Source: JBJXGE01 sp046154185 (lineage in GTDB: Bacteria > Planctomycetota > UBA8108 > UBA1146 > JAJFFE01). Taken from it: a stretch of 34,623 nt of DNA. This document shows positions 17,420 to 25,480 of the stretch, one piece after another. The notes below the pieces were generated by a model. That model was not told where the DNA came from and did no database searches. It saw nothing but the letters and a program-made list of their open reading frames with translations. The stretch covers positions 1-34,623 of the forward strand of contig JBJXGE010000080.1 of assembly GCA_046154185.1 (NCBI GenBank), given 5' to 3'. Both the position numbers and the translations under genes were made by a program. How positions within the stretch are numbered: position 1 is the first letter of the stretch; each line of letters begins with the position of its first letter.

Positions 17420-18925
17420 CTAGAACCAGGTCGGGGCCAGCGGAAGTTCGATGGTCTTGCCATCGCCATCCTTGCCGTCACCTTCCTTGCCGTCGCCTTC
17501 CTTGTCCTTCTCTTTCCCCTTCTTCTTGGGCGGGCCATACGGCTGTTCCGGCGTGCAACTGGGATCGACTTTGATGTCGGTGAATTTGCCGCCGGACTTG
17601 GCGGCGAGCTCGCGCAAGAAAGAATTTGCCTTCGCGAGATCATCGTATGGCTCGCCATTCGGATACGCCTTGTCAAAGAATCCGAACGTGTGGATCTTGA
17701 TCTTGCGGAACCGATTCATGTCAAAAACTCTGTCGAGGATGGGTGATGTCGAGTCCGGAGACTTGCCATCCTTACTCGGAATTCCATCAGACAAGAAAAA
17801 GATCGCATTCGTTTTCGGGTCGGCGCTAAACGCTTCGACTAAGGCATCCATCGTCGCCGTGAAGTTACGCCGCTTGATCGATTCGATGTACTTCTCCGCA
17901 TCTTTCTTGCTCTGTGGATTAGCAGGCACCGACTGCTTCTTGAATCTGTCGACTTGAGTATTGAATTGAACGATGTTGAACATCGTCTTTGGGTCGAGGC
18001 TCTTGACGACTTTTTGCAGCTCGCGCTTGGCCATCTCCATTCTCGTCCAGAATTCGGCCAGTTTCTGATCTTCCGGCGTCATTTGACCGCCGCCCGAGCC
18101 CTGTCCGGAGTCCGATCCGTCGCCCCGCGCGAGGCCGGGAATATCCGTCTTCATGACGTACTTCATCGACTCCGAGCTATCGATCACAAAGACGATGTGC
18201 TTGCTCGTGACCGGAACTTCAAAGAACTCGGGCTCTTCGCCGCGTTTCTTTTTCCGAACTCCAGTCTTGCCGGCGGTGTCGAGTTTCTTCGGATCGAAAC
18301 TCCCTTGCACGGCCTCCCACCAGTTCTTCCAGTCTTCAATGAGCTCGTAATCCTCGCCGGTCAAGTCGTAGAGCGCATCCCGGACATCGTCATACAGCAC
18401 ATCGCGCTTCTTCTTGGAAAGCTCTTCCAGCAGTTTGATCAATGGCAGGACGCCATCGGCGTGTTTGCTCTTGGCGAGACCACTAACAGCTGCGCCGCGC
18501 ACGAAGTCCGAGCCATCATCGAGAAACTGGATCAACGCGGCACGCGCCTCCGGGTTGTTGACGCGCGTCATGATGTCTGTGATAAAAACGCGGTCGCGAA
18601 AATCGGGTTTGCTCTTCACTTTGTTGTAGCGCTCGAGCAGGTTCGGCACGACTCCGGATTGGCGCACCATCTCGACGGCGACCGCCTCGTAAAGCTTCTC
18701 GGTCAGGCCTTGCTCGATCGTGCCAAGGTCGAAAAGCGCGTCGATCGCATCTTCACCGCCCGCCGCGCCGATCTCTTTGACGGTCGAAATCGCGTCGGCG
18801 AATTCACCGGCGACAATCTGCTTTTTGGCCTGTTTCTTCAGCGCCTTGACGTCGGCCGCGTCGGCGCTCGTGGCGAACGCCATCGCAACAAGCAGTGCCG
18901 TGCAGTACAGGCCTCGGACTTTCAT
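17420..18925 (-). CDS. Exported HEAT-repeat + von Willebrand factor A domain protein
   Basis: A 501-aa protein with a clear signal peptide (1-23, ending SADA). A helical HEAT-like segment (about 30-195) includes ARAALIQFLDDGSDFVRGAAVSGLA-type repeats. A VWA domain (about 241-450) carries the MIDAS motif Asp249-Ser-Ser-Glu-Ser253, Thr356 or Thr358, and Asp380 in FFLSDG. An inserted Gly/Ser/Asp-rich loop lies near 268-285. The tail (about 467-490) is a Lys/Glu/Asp/Gly low-complexity run encoded by 15-bp repeats. VWA domains bind partners through a metal ion, here presumably outside the cytoplasmic membrane. Start ATG 18925 follows AAAGGGATG. A good promoter lies upstream. The partner is unknown; no MoxR ATPase gene is nearby. 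Confidence 0.87.
   Translation of the reverse strand: MKVRGLYCTALLVAMAFATSADAADVKALKKQAKKQIVAGEFADAISTVKEIGAAGGEDAIDALFDLGTIEQGLTEKLYEAVAVEMVRQSGVVPNLLERYNKVKSKPDFRDRVFITDIMTRVNNPEARAALIQFLDDGSDFVRGAAVSGLAKSKHADGVLPLIKLLEELSKKKRDVLYDDVRDALYDLTGEDYELIEDWKNWWEAVQGSFDPKKLDTAGKTGVRKKKRGEEPEFFEVPVTSKHIVFVIDSSESMKYVMKTDIPGLARGDGSDSGQGSGGGQMTPEDQKLAEFWTRMEMAKRELQKVVKSLDPKTMFNIVQFNTQVDRFKKQSVPANPQSKKDAEKYIESIKRRNFTATMDALVEAFSADPKTNAIFFLSDGIPSKDGKSPDSTSPILDRVFDMNRFRKIKIHTFGFFDKAYPNGEPYDDLAKANSFLRELAAKSGGKFTDIKVDPSCTPEQPYGPPKKKGKEKDKEGDGKEGDGKDGDGKTIELPLAPTWF
17459..17503. repeat. Three 15-bp tandem repeats in the VWA gene tail
   Basis: Three 15-base units (17459-17473, 17474-17488, 17489-17503) on the pattern GCCGTCNCCTTCCTT encode Lys-(Glu/Asp)-Gly-Asp-Gly on the minus strand. 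A further related purine-rich stretch continues to about 17525. Copy number may vary between strains by slippage in steps of five residues. Confidence 0.75.
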
Positions 18926-18993
18926 GCCACATCCCTTTCCTAGAACTTTCCTGACGCGCAGGAGATTCGCCGTAAAAGCTTTTCCAGGCTGGT

Positions 18994-19022
18994 ACTATAC
19001 CCACGCGCTCGGGGAGCGACAA
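18994..19022 (-). promoter_or_regulatory. Putative sigma-70-type promoter for the VWA gene
   Basis: On the minus strand TTGTCG (19022-19017) and TATAGT (18999-18994) are separated by 17 bases, matching 4/6 and 5/6 of the consensus. Transcription would start near 18987, about 60 bases before the ATG at 18925. Read from sequence only. Confidence 0.45.
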
Positions 19023-19213
19023 GGAGCGCGCCCGCCGCGGGAGTCCGCAAAGCCCGGCGATTGAGCAACGCACTGGGAGCGCGATTGTTCATTATCGGAC
19101 TCGGCAGCCCTCGGTCAGCTCGAGTCAGTTCTAGTACGTAGATCGGCTGGGGTTGTTGGCTGCTTTGGTGGCCGTTCGTTCGAAGGACTAACGGCGCAAC
19201 GGAAGGGACCCGG

Positions 19214-20023
19214 ATGGCCACGAAGAAACAAACTAAGTACAAGTCCGCTGAGCAAGTACGAACGGCAGTCGGTCGCCAATACCATATCGGCGTAGCGCCG
19301 GGAGAAGTCGAGACCTCGATCTTGATGGTGGGCGATCCCGAGCGTGCGCGCCGAACCGCGACGCGCCTCGAGAAAATCACCGGGCAGTGGGCGCATCGTG
19401 AGTTCGTCACGATCAGCGGCGTGTGGCAAGGGATGCCGGTGACGATCTTGGCGACCGGCATCGGTTGCGATAACACGGAGATCGCGCTCGTCGAGTTGAC
19501 GACGCTCGTCAAGAATGCCACGGTCATCCGCGCGGGCACGTGCGGCGGGCTACAGGACTCGCTCGCCATCGGCGATCTCGTCGTGACGTGGGGCGCCGTG
19601 CGGCTCGAGCGCACATCGCTCGAGTATGTGCCGGAGGGCTATCCAGCCGTTGCCGATCCCGAAGTGGCGTTGGCGTTACGCGCCAGCGCGAAGCGACTCG
19701 GGTATCCATTTCGATTCGGGATGACCGCGACGGCGTCGGGGTTCTACGCGGCGCAAGGTCGCAGCTCGCCGCCGTTCATCGCGCGGAGGCCGCAGTTGAC
19801 GCAAGAACTCGCCCAGGTGGGCGTACTAAACCTCGAGATGGAAACTTCGACGCTGCTCACGCTCGCGAGCCTCTGTGGCTATCGCGCGGGCGCGGTGTGC
19901 ACGGTTTTCGCGAGTCGTACTCGCAATGAGTTCGTCGCGCCGGAATTGAAACGCGAGTATGAAGACCGCGCCGTGTTGACGGCGCTCGACGCGCTCAAGT
20001 CGCTCGCGGAACAACGTCTGTAG
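19214..20023 (+). CDS. Nucleoside phosphorylase, uridine-phosphorylase-like (PNP/UDP family I)
   Basis: A 269-aa hexameric-type nucleoside phosphorylase. Phosphate-binding elements are visible at VGDPERA (39-45) and RAGTCGG (106-112), and the ribose-binding Met209-Glu210 in NLEMETSTLLTLA. The overall pattern is closest to uridine phosphorylase, which splits uridine with phosphate into uracil and ribose-1-phosphate in the cytoplasm; specificity for another nucleoside cannot be excluded. ATG 19214 follows GGAAGGGACCC. The gene converges on the purine nucleoside phosphorylase with only 24 bases between stops. With the nucleotidase-transporter fusion it would complete pyrimidine as well as purine nucleoside use. 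Confidence 0.88.
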   Translation: MATKKQTKYKSAEQVRTAVGRQYHIGVAPGEVETSILMVGDPERARRTATRLEKITGQWAHREFVTISGVWQGMPVTILATGIGCDNTEIALVELTTLVKNATVIRAGTCGGLQDSLAIGDLVVTWGAVRLERTSLEYVPEGYPAVADPEVALALRASAKRLGYPFRFGMTATASGFYAAQGRSSPPFIARRPQLTQELAQVGVLNLEMETSTLLTLASLCGYRAGAVCTVFASRTRNEFVAPELKREYEDRAVLTALDALKSLAEQRL

Positions 20024-20047
20024 ACGAGCACGTGCGCGCTGGCGTCC

Positions 20048-20863
20048 TCACGCTTTGTTCGCGAATTTCGCGACATCAGCGATCAAGTTCGCGATTTTTC
20101 TCGCTGCGGCTTTTCCGGTCGCGAGCACTTCGGCGTGAGACAAAGTTCCATCGCTCAGACCCGCGGCACGATTGCTGATCAAGGACAATCCGAAGACGCG
20201 CAGGCCGGCCGCGCGCGCGGCGATCACTTCGAGAACCGTCGACATGCCGACCGCGTCAGCGCCGATCGTGCGCAAGTAACGAATCTCCGCGGGCGTTTCG
20301 TACTGGGGTCCCAATACGCCCGCGTAAACGCCGCTCCGCAGTTCCACGCCGCTACGAGTGGCGTGCGCATCGACGGCGCGTCCCCAGTCCATATCGTAGC
20401 TGGCTGACATGTCGACGAACTGCGCCTCGACGCCGGTCAGCGGCGAGACGCCCTGCAGATTGATGTGGTCCGAGATTCGCATGAGCGAGCCCGGCTGCAA
20501 ATCGTCGCGAATGCCGCCGGCCGCGTTGGTGATGATGAGATGAGTGCAACCGACGCGCGCCATGAGCCGAACGCCGAACGTCACGTGCGCGGCTGAATGT
20601 CCTTCATACAAATGCACTCGTCCGGCGGCGATCAACGCCGGTACGCGGCCCAATTCACCGAGAATCCAGTTCCGCCCATGGCCAGAGACTCTCGGTTGCG
20701 GCAAGTGCGGAATCGCCGCGATCGAAATCTCTAACTTGTCAGTGAGCGCGAGGTCGCTGGCGCTCAACCCCGAACCGAGCACGAGACCGACCCGGGGCCG
20801 CACGCCGCCGAGACTTCGTTCCAGTGCGGTGGTCGCCGCGTCGAGTTGCTCGGCGTAGGACAT
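20048..20863 (-). CDS. Purine nucleoside phosphorylase (trimeric, PNP family)
   Basis: A 271-aa trimeric-type PNP. Recognisable motifs in order are LGSGLSASDLA near the N-terminus (phosphate loop), RVHLYEGHSAAHV, ITNAAGGI, GVLGPQYETPAEIR, GMSTVLEVIAARAAG and LISNRAAGLSDG, ending in SHAEVL. It phosphorolyses purine nucleosides to base plus (deoxy)ribose-1-phosphate in the cytoplasm. The SNRA sequence at the base-binding loop is typical of guanosine/inosine-type enzymes. The true start is ATG 20863, whose A is shared with the TGA stop of the upstream nucleotidase-transporter gene (TGATG), indicating translational coupling. The longer frame back to 21025 is discarded because it lies inside that gene and has no family similarity. 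The product would act directly on what the transporter imports. Confidence 0.93.
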   Translation of the reverse strand: MSYAEQLDAATTALERSLGGVRPRVGLVLGSGLSASDLALTDKLEISIAAIPHLPQPRVSGHGRNWILGELGRVPALIAAGRVHLYEGHSAAHVTFGVRLMARVGCTHLIITNAAGGIRDDLQPGSLMRISDHINLQGVSPLTGVEAQFVDMSASYDMDWGRAVDAHATRSGVELRSGVYAGVLGPQYETPAEIRYLRTIGADAVGMSTVLEVIAARAAGLRVFGLSLISNRAAGLSDGTLSHAEVLATGKAAARKIANLIADVAKFANKA

Positions 20864-23688
20864 CAAACGAACACTCCAACCACGACAGCGGTCATCAAGC
20901 AGGCGAGCGTGCCGCCGAGCATCGAGAGGAGCCCGAGTCGCGCGAGCTGGGGGCGAATTCCTTCCTCGAGACTGCTGATGCCGCCGATCTGAATCGCAAT
21001 ACTCGCGAAGTTCGCAAAGCCGCAAAGCGCGTAGGTCGCAAGCACCGTTGTGCGCGGCAAGAGCGTCTCCTTGAGCGTACCGAGTTCAATGTAGGCGAAG
21101 AACTCGTTGAGCACCATCCGCGTTCCCAGCAGGCCGCCGACTTCGTCGGCTTCGCGCCACTCGATCCCGAGCAGCCAGGCCACGGGAGCGAAGAGCCAAC
21201 CGAGCAACTGTTGCAACGTGACGGGCTGCCAGCCGAACCAGGCTTGCGGAAAACCGATCAAATAATTGACGAGCGCGACGACCGCCGTCACGGCGATCAG
21301 CATCGCCATGACATTGAGTGAGAGCTTCATCCCCTCGCTCGCTCCTCGACACATCGCGTCGAACAGATTGGCATCGGTGCGAGCGATATCGAAGGGTGTC
21401 CGACCGGCGGTTTTCGCAATCTCGGTCTCCGGGAGGACGATTTTTGCGATCATGAGCGTCGCGGGCGCCGACATGACACTCGCGGTCAATAAATGCCCGG
21501 CGTCGATGCCGAAACCGACGTAGGCCGCGAGGACTCCACCCGCCACGGTCGCCATGCCGCCGGTCATCATCGCCAAAATCTCGGACTGCGTCATCGTCGC
21601 AAGATAAGGACGCACGGTGAGCGGCGCTTCCGTTTGTCCTAAGAAAATATTCGCCGCGGTCGACAATGATTCGGCGCCGCTCGCGCGCATGGTCAACTGC
21701 ATCAGGCGCGCAATGGCGTAGACGATGACCTGCATCACTCGCATGTGGTACAGCATGGCAGCGAGCGTACTCACCAAAATGATGGTGCCCGTCACTTGCG
21801 TGAAGAAAATGAAGCCCTTGGATTTGTCGGCCAAATGCCCGAAGACCATCGCGTTGCCTTCGCCGGCGAAACCCATGAGCCGCTGAAAGAAGTCGCTGAT
21901 CCACACGAAGAGCTGTTTCCCGGCGGCAGTTCGCAGGATGAAGAACGCGATGGTGAACTGGAGCGCCAAGCCCCAGACGACGGTCCGGATCGGAAAGTGC
22001 TTGCGATCGCGTGACAGCAAGACTGCAAGCAGCAGAATCGCGCCCATGCCGACGACGCCGAGACACCTTTGCCACGGTGTGCCGACCTGTTGGTAGTTCG
22101 CGGTCGGTGAGGGCGCGATCGACTCATTCATTGCCTGGGACTTGAGTGCCGTCTGAACGGTGGCCGCGTAGACTTCGACGCCGGTTGAGCGCGGGACCGC
22201 GTGTCGCGCGAACAGGTCGCCCCAGCCATCGCCGCCGTTTGAAAGATAGTCGTTCGTCGCGAATTCGTAGATTCGGTCGGACTCCAACGGCTCTCCGTTG
22301 ACGCGCAGCGAGTCCAGCGTGATGCCCGCACCGACCGTCTTCCAGCGCACCTCGAGTCCCCAGGTCTCGAGCCATTGACCGTTGTTGGTGCGTTCACCGT
22401 TCGGATCGATCGTGAACGAGCGTTCCAACATGCGCCGAAACAAGTCCTCGAGATCGGCGCCGCGCAAAGAGCAGCGAGTGACCTGATTGCCAAAAGGCGA
22501 GATCTCGAGCAGCTCGCGCCGCGTGATCGGCCCGGCAAGGAGCGGCGCGCGAATGCCGCCGACATTATGAATCGCAATGGCCGTCCCGGCGGCATCGGCG
22601 AGCGATTGGCAAAGCCACGAGCCAAGCAGGCTCGAACGCGGAAACGGCACGCCACGCGCGGGCGGAAGGAGGTCGACTGCCGCGCTTCCGACTTCCTCAC
22701 TCATTTCGCGCGCGAGCCGCGACAAGTCCTCGCCATATTGCTTAAGCACTCGCTCGACTTCCACGCCAGCCGTCGAAGTCAGCTCCGCCAATCGACCGTC
22801 GAGGGCGGTGAGGCGAGTCGTGAACTCGAAGCCGCTCGGCGCGGCGCGGCGAACATCGATGCGGCCAAGCCATTCGCCTTTGTGTCCCGCCTGCACGACA
22901 ACCGTGCCGTTGGTCGACTCGCGCCAAGCCGGATCCACGGCCGTGTGCGAATGTCCACCGACTATGAGATGGAGGCCCGGGACGGCGCTGGCGAGCGCGC
23001 GCTCCGCATCGAAACCGAGATGAGAAAGTACGACGATGCACTCGGCGCCGCTCGCAAGCACGAGCGGAACGAGTCGCCGGCAAACTTCCTTCGCATCGTC
23101 TACGCGCAGCCCTTGACCGATTTCATGCCGGACTATGTGCGGCGTTTCCGGAGTGAGAAGACCGATGATTCCGAAGCGAATTCCGCCGCACGCCTTGATG
23201 ACGAACGGTCGCAAGTACGAGCGCGTGCGTCCTTCCGCGTCGACCACGTTCGCGCCGAGCACCGGAAACTGACAGTTTTGAACCAAGTCTTGAAGGTTCT
23301 GTTCGCCGAGATCAAAGTCGTGATTACCGACCTGGGATACGTCAACGCGAAGCGCGTTAAAGAGGTCGATCACCAGCCGGCCGTTGCCGATCACGCCCTC
23401 CGGTGTACCCTGAAACCAATCGCCGGCATCCAGCACTAACACGCGGTCGGCGCCGACGTTTTGGCGAACTTGCCCGATGCCGTCGGCAAGCGCACGAATT
23501 CCACCCCGCAACTTCTCCTTGGCGTTCAAGGGCAAGACCTGCCCGTGAAAATCATTCCAGTGCAGTAACACTGCATGGTCGGTCGACTGCGCCGAGACTA
23601 AAGTCCGCCCCGCCAAGATAAGAAAGCAGAACGTGAGCATTCGCGCGCTCGCAACCACGAGCTGACGACGACGAGTCATTGCGTTCAC
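20863..23688 (-). CDS. 5'-nucleotidase / concentrative nucleoside transporter (UshA-NupC type) fusion
   Basis: One uninterrupted 941-aa frame holds two complete proteins. Residues 1-33 are a signal peptide. Residues 38-260 are the 5'-nucleotidase metallophosphatase domain, with Asp46/His48 in HWNDFHG, Asp87 in LDAGDWFQG, Asn122-His123 in GNHDFD, His223, and His246/His248 in GGHSHT. Residues 300-515 are the C-terminal nucleotide-binding domain (HNVGGIR 374-380, SPFGN 397-401, NDYLSNGGDGW 479-489). After a 20-residue linker, 540-941 is a whole CNT transporter. Its substrate motifs are GQTEAPL (684-690), MTGGMATVAGG (708-718), NEFFAY (861-866), and Asn893/Ser896 in ANFASIAIQIGG. GTG 23688 has GGGAGG seven bases upstream; ATG 23679 is an alternative. 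It should hydrolyse nucleotides in the periplasm and import the nucleoside with a cation. Coupled to pnp. Confidence 0.93.
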   Translation of the reverse strand: MNAMTRRRQLVVASARMLTFCFLILAGRTLVSAQSTDHAVLLHWNDFHGQVLPLNAKEKLRGGIRALADGIGQVRQNVGADRVLVLDAGDWFQGTPEGVIGNGRLVIDLFNALRVDVSQVGNHDFDLGEQNLQDLVQNCQFPVLGANVVDAEGRTRSYLRPFVIKACGGIRFGIIGLLTPETPHIVRHEIGQGLRVDDAKEVCRRLVPLVLASGAECIVVLSHLGFDAERALASAVPGLHLIVGGHSHTAVDPAWRESTNGTVVVQAGHKGEWLGRIDVRRAAPSGFEFTTRLTALDGRLAELTSTAGVEVERVLKQYGEDLSRLAREMSEEVGSAAVDLLPPARGVPFPRSSLLGSWLCQSLADAAGTAIAIHNVGGIRAPLLAGPITRRELLEISPFGNQVTRCSLRGADLEDLFRRMLERSFTIDPNGERTNNGQWLETWGLEVRWKTVGAGITLDSLRVNGEPLESDRIYEFATNDYLSNGGDGWGDLFARHAVPRSTGVEVYAATVQTALKSQAMNESIAPSPTANYQQVGTPWQRCLGVVGMGAILLLAVLLSRDRKHFPIRTVVWGLALQFTIAFFILRTAAGKQLFVWISDFFQRLMGFAGEGNAMVFGHLADKSKGFIFFTQVTGTIILVSTLAAMLYHMRVMQVIVYAIARLMQLTMRASGAESLSTAANIFLGQTEAPLTVRPYLATMTQSEILAMMTGGMATVAGGVLAAYVGFGIDAGHLLTASVMSAPATLMIAKIVLPETEIAKTAGRTPFDIARTDANLFDAMCRGASEGMKLSLNVMAMLIAVTAVVALVNYLIGFPQAWFGWQPVTLQQLLGWLFAPVAWLLGIEWREADEVGGLLGTRMVLNEFFAYIELGTLKETLLPRTTVLATYALCGFANFASIAIQIGGISSLEEGIRPQLARLGLLSMLGGTLACLMTAVVVGVFV

Positions 23689-23771
23689 TCCAAAACCTCC
23701 CGATGAGACTCATAAGCGTGCGGCGCGTTGCGATCTCGCGCGGCCGTCACGAATCTTAAGCGCGTCGATGT

Positions 23772-23793
23772 GCACCGAAGAAATTTGCGGTGC
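23772..23793. promoter_or_regulatory. Palindrome in the divergent control region (operator-like)
   Basis: GCACCG (23772-23777) and CGGTGC (23788-23793) form a 22-base dyad with an A/T-rich centre. It sits about 85 bases upstream of the nucleotidase-transporter start and 160 upstream of the phosphomutase start. The size and centre suit a dimeric repressor site, but no regulator gene is in the window. Confidence 0.35.
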
Positions 23794-23868
23794 CGCAGTC
23801 TAACGGCAGCGCTTTTGAGACCGCAAGCGCGTATCGCGACCGGCGGGCGCTCTGGAGCGCGAGCTGAG

Positions 23869-23886
23869 GTCGGAGTAGACTCCGAC
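23869..23886. promoter_or_regulatory. Perfect 8-2-8 palindrome upstream of the phosphomutase gene
   Basis: GTCGGAGT-AG-ACTCCGAC is a perfect dyad of 8-bp arms with a 2-base centre, 70 bases before the GTG start at 23956. No T-run follows, so it is not a normal terminator. It could be an operator or a leader hairpin. Confidence 0.4.
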
Positions 23887-23955
23887 TTCAGCATTCCACG
23901 CTGGAACAGCGGATGGACCAGCGGACGACTCATTGAAGACAACACGGAGGATTCA

Positions 23956-25383
23956 GTGCAGCTCCCCGAGCGGATTTTTCGCGCGTATGACATTCGCGGA
24001 ATCATCGGTGACGACCTCAACGAAAAGGTCGTACGACAGATTGGGCTCGGCTACGGCGCACTCATGCGACAAGAGCAACGTAAGTCCATCGCGATCGGAC
24101 ACGACGTGCGAGCGACGAGCCCAGTTTACGCGCGCGCCCTCGCCGAAGGAATTTGCAGCGCCGGCCTCGACGTCGTTCAAATCGGCCAAGTCGCGACACC
24201 CATGCTCTACTACTCGGTGCAGCACCTGAAGCTCGACGGTGGCGTCATGGTGACGGGCAGTCACAATCCCGTGAATTACAACGGCCTCAAGATCGTCCGC
24301 GACATTTGGCCGATCTGGGGTGACGAGATCACTCGGTTGCGTGAGATTGCTCAGATCGCCGAGCCGGCCCAGAAACGCGGAACGGTGACCGAACGCAAGA
24401 TCGGCGCCGCCTACGAGGCGGAACTCGCCGGTAAGTTCAAGTTGCGCCGGGGCCTCAAAGTGGCAATCGATTGCGGCAACGGCGTCGCGGGACCGATCAT
24501 CGTCCCGCTCCTCAAGCGACTCGGTGTCGAAATCGTGCCGCTTTACGTTGAGCCGGACGGCACCTTCCCCAATCACCTGCCAGACCCGGAAGTGCCTGAG
24601 TACATGGAGGATCTATGCCGACTCGTGAAGTCGAGTGGCGCCGACTGCGGTCTCGGCTTTGATGGCGACGCGGATCGCGTGGGACTGATCGATGAAACTG
24701 GCGCCAAGAAGAGTGCTGACCATGTGCTCCTCGTGATGGCGCGCTACCTTCTCGAGAAGGTGCCCGGCGGAAAAGTGATCTTCGACGTCAAGTGCTCTGA
24801 TTTCTTGCTGAAGGATATCGCGCGACGTGGCGGCAAGCCCATTCTGTGGAAAACCGGTCACTCGCTGATCAAAGAGAAACTTCGGCTCGAGCATGCGATC
24901 ATCGCGGGTGAACTCTCGGGTCACATTTGCGTCGCGCACGAGTACTACGGGTTCGACGACGCGTTTTATGCGGCGCTGCTCCTGCTGCAGATCATGACGG
25001 CGCGTGCGAGTTCCTGCTCGGCCCTGTTCGCTGACATCCCAAAGACTTTTTACACGCCGGAAGTCAAGCTCCCGGTCGACGAAAGCCAAAAGTTCGCCGT
25101 CGTGCGGGCGCTCGTCACGAGCTACAAGCGCGAGTTCGGTGGGGACCGAGTCATCGATCTCGATGGAGTGCGTGCGACTTGGCCAGATGGTTGGGCGTTG
25201 ATACGGGCTTCCAACACGACCGCAAATCTGACGGCCAGAGTCGAAGCTCATTCCGAAGCCGCGCTCCAGCGCATCGCTTCGCATCTGCTGCATGCGTTGA
25301 AACCGCACCCGGTAGAAACCGATGCGCTCGCCGACTGGACGCAACCAGGCGGCCCGCGTAGTCCACGGCGAACCGCGCACTGA
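23956..25383 (+). CDS. Phosphomannomutase/phosphoglucomutase (AlgC/ManB type)
   Basis: A 475-aa alpha-D-phosphohexomutase of full length. It has the phospho-Ser loop TGSHNP with Ser102, the metal loop FDGDADR (Asp236, Asp238, Asp240), the AlgC-type WKTGHSLIK (298-306), the sugar-binding GELSGH (318-323) and the phosphate-binding RASNTTANL (417-425). The enzyme interconverts 1- and 6-phosphates of mannose or glucose, feeding GDP-mannose and cell-surface polysaccharide. Some relatives accept pentose phosphates, which would matter because ribose-1-phosphate is produced by the neighbouring phosphorylases; that is speculation. GTG 23956 is chosen because ACGGAGG lies five bases upstream and the protein then starts exactly at the family's IFRAYDIRG. 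It is divergent from the nucleotidase-transporter gene. Confidence 0.93.
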   Translation: MQLPERIFRAYDIRGIIGDDLNEKVVRQIGLGYGALMRQEQRKSIAIGHDVRATSPVYARALAEGICSAGLDVVQIGQVATPMLYYSVQHLKLDGGVMVTGSHNPVNYNGLKIVRDIWPIWGDEITRLREIAQIAEPAQKRGTVTERKIGAAYEAELAGKFKLRRGLKVAIDCGNGVAGPIIVPLLKRLGVEIVPLYVEPDGTFPNHLPDPEVPEYMEDLCRLVKSSGADCGLGFDGDADRVGLIDETGAKKSADHVLLVMARYLLEKVPGGKVIFDVKCSDFLLKDIARRGGKPILWKTGHSLIKEKLRLEHAIIAGELSGHICVAHEYYGFDDAFYAALLLLQIMTARASSCSALFADIPKTFYTPEVKLPVDESQKFAVVRALVTSYKREFGGDRVIDLDGVRATWPDGWALIRASNTTANLTARVEAHSEAALQRIASHLLHALKPHPVETDALADWTQPGGPRSPRRTAH

Positions 25384-25480
25384 GCGCGGGCGGGCGGCGA
25401 AGTCAACGATTCACGAGCTGATGACAGCGATGGCGAGCAGGAGCGACCGAGAGACTCTTGCGCGCTTCCGCCTGCTTGCG

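Noticed and set aside
20863..23688. Possibility that the nucleotidase-transporter fusion is an assembly or frameshift artefact.
   Set aside because: Both halves are complete, in frame, and share one ribosome site and one stop; a spurious join of two genes would more likely leave broken ends. It still needs read-level confirmation.
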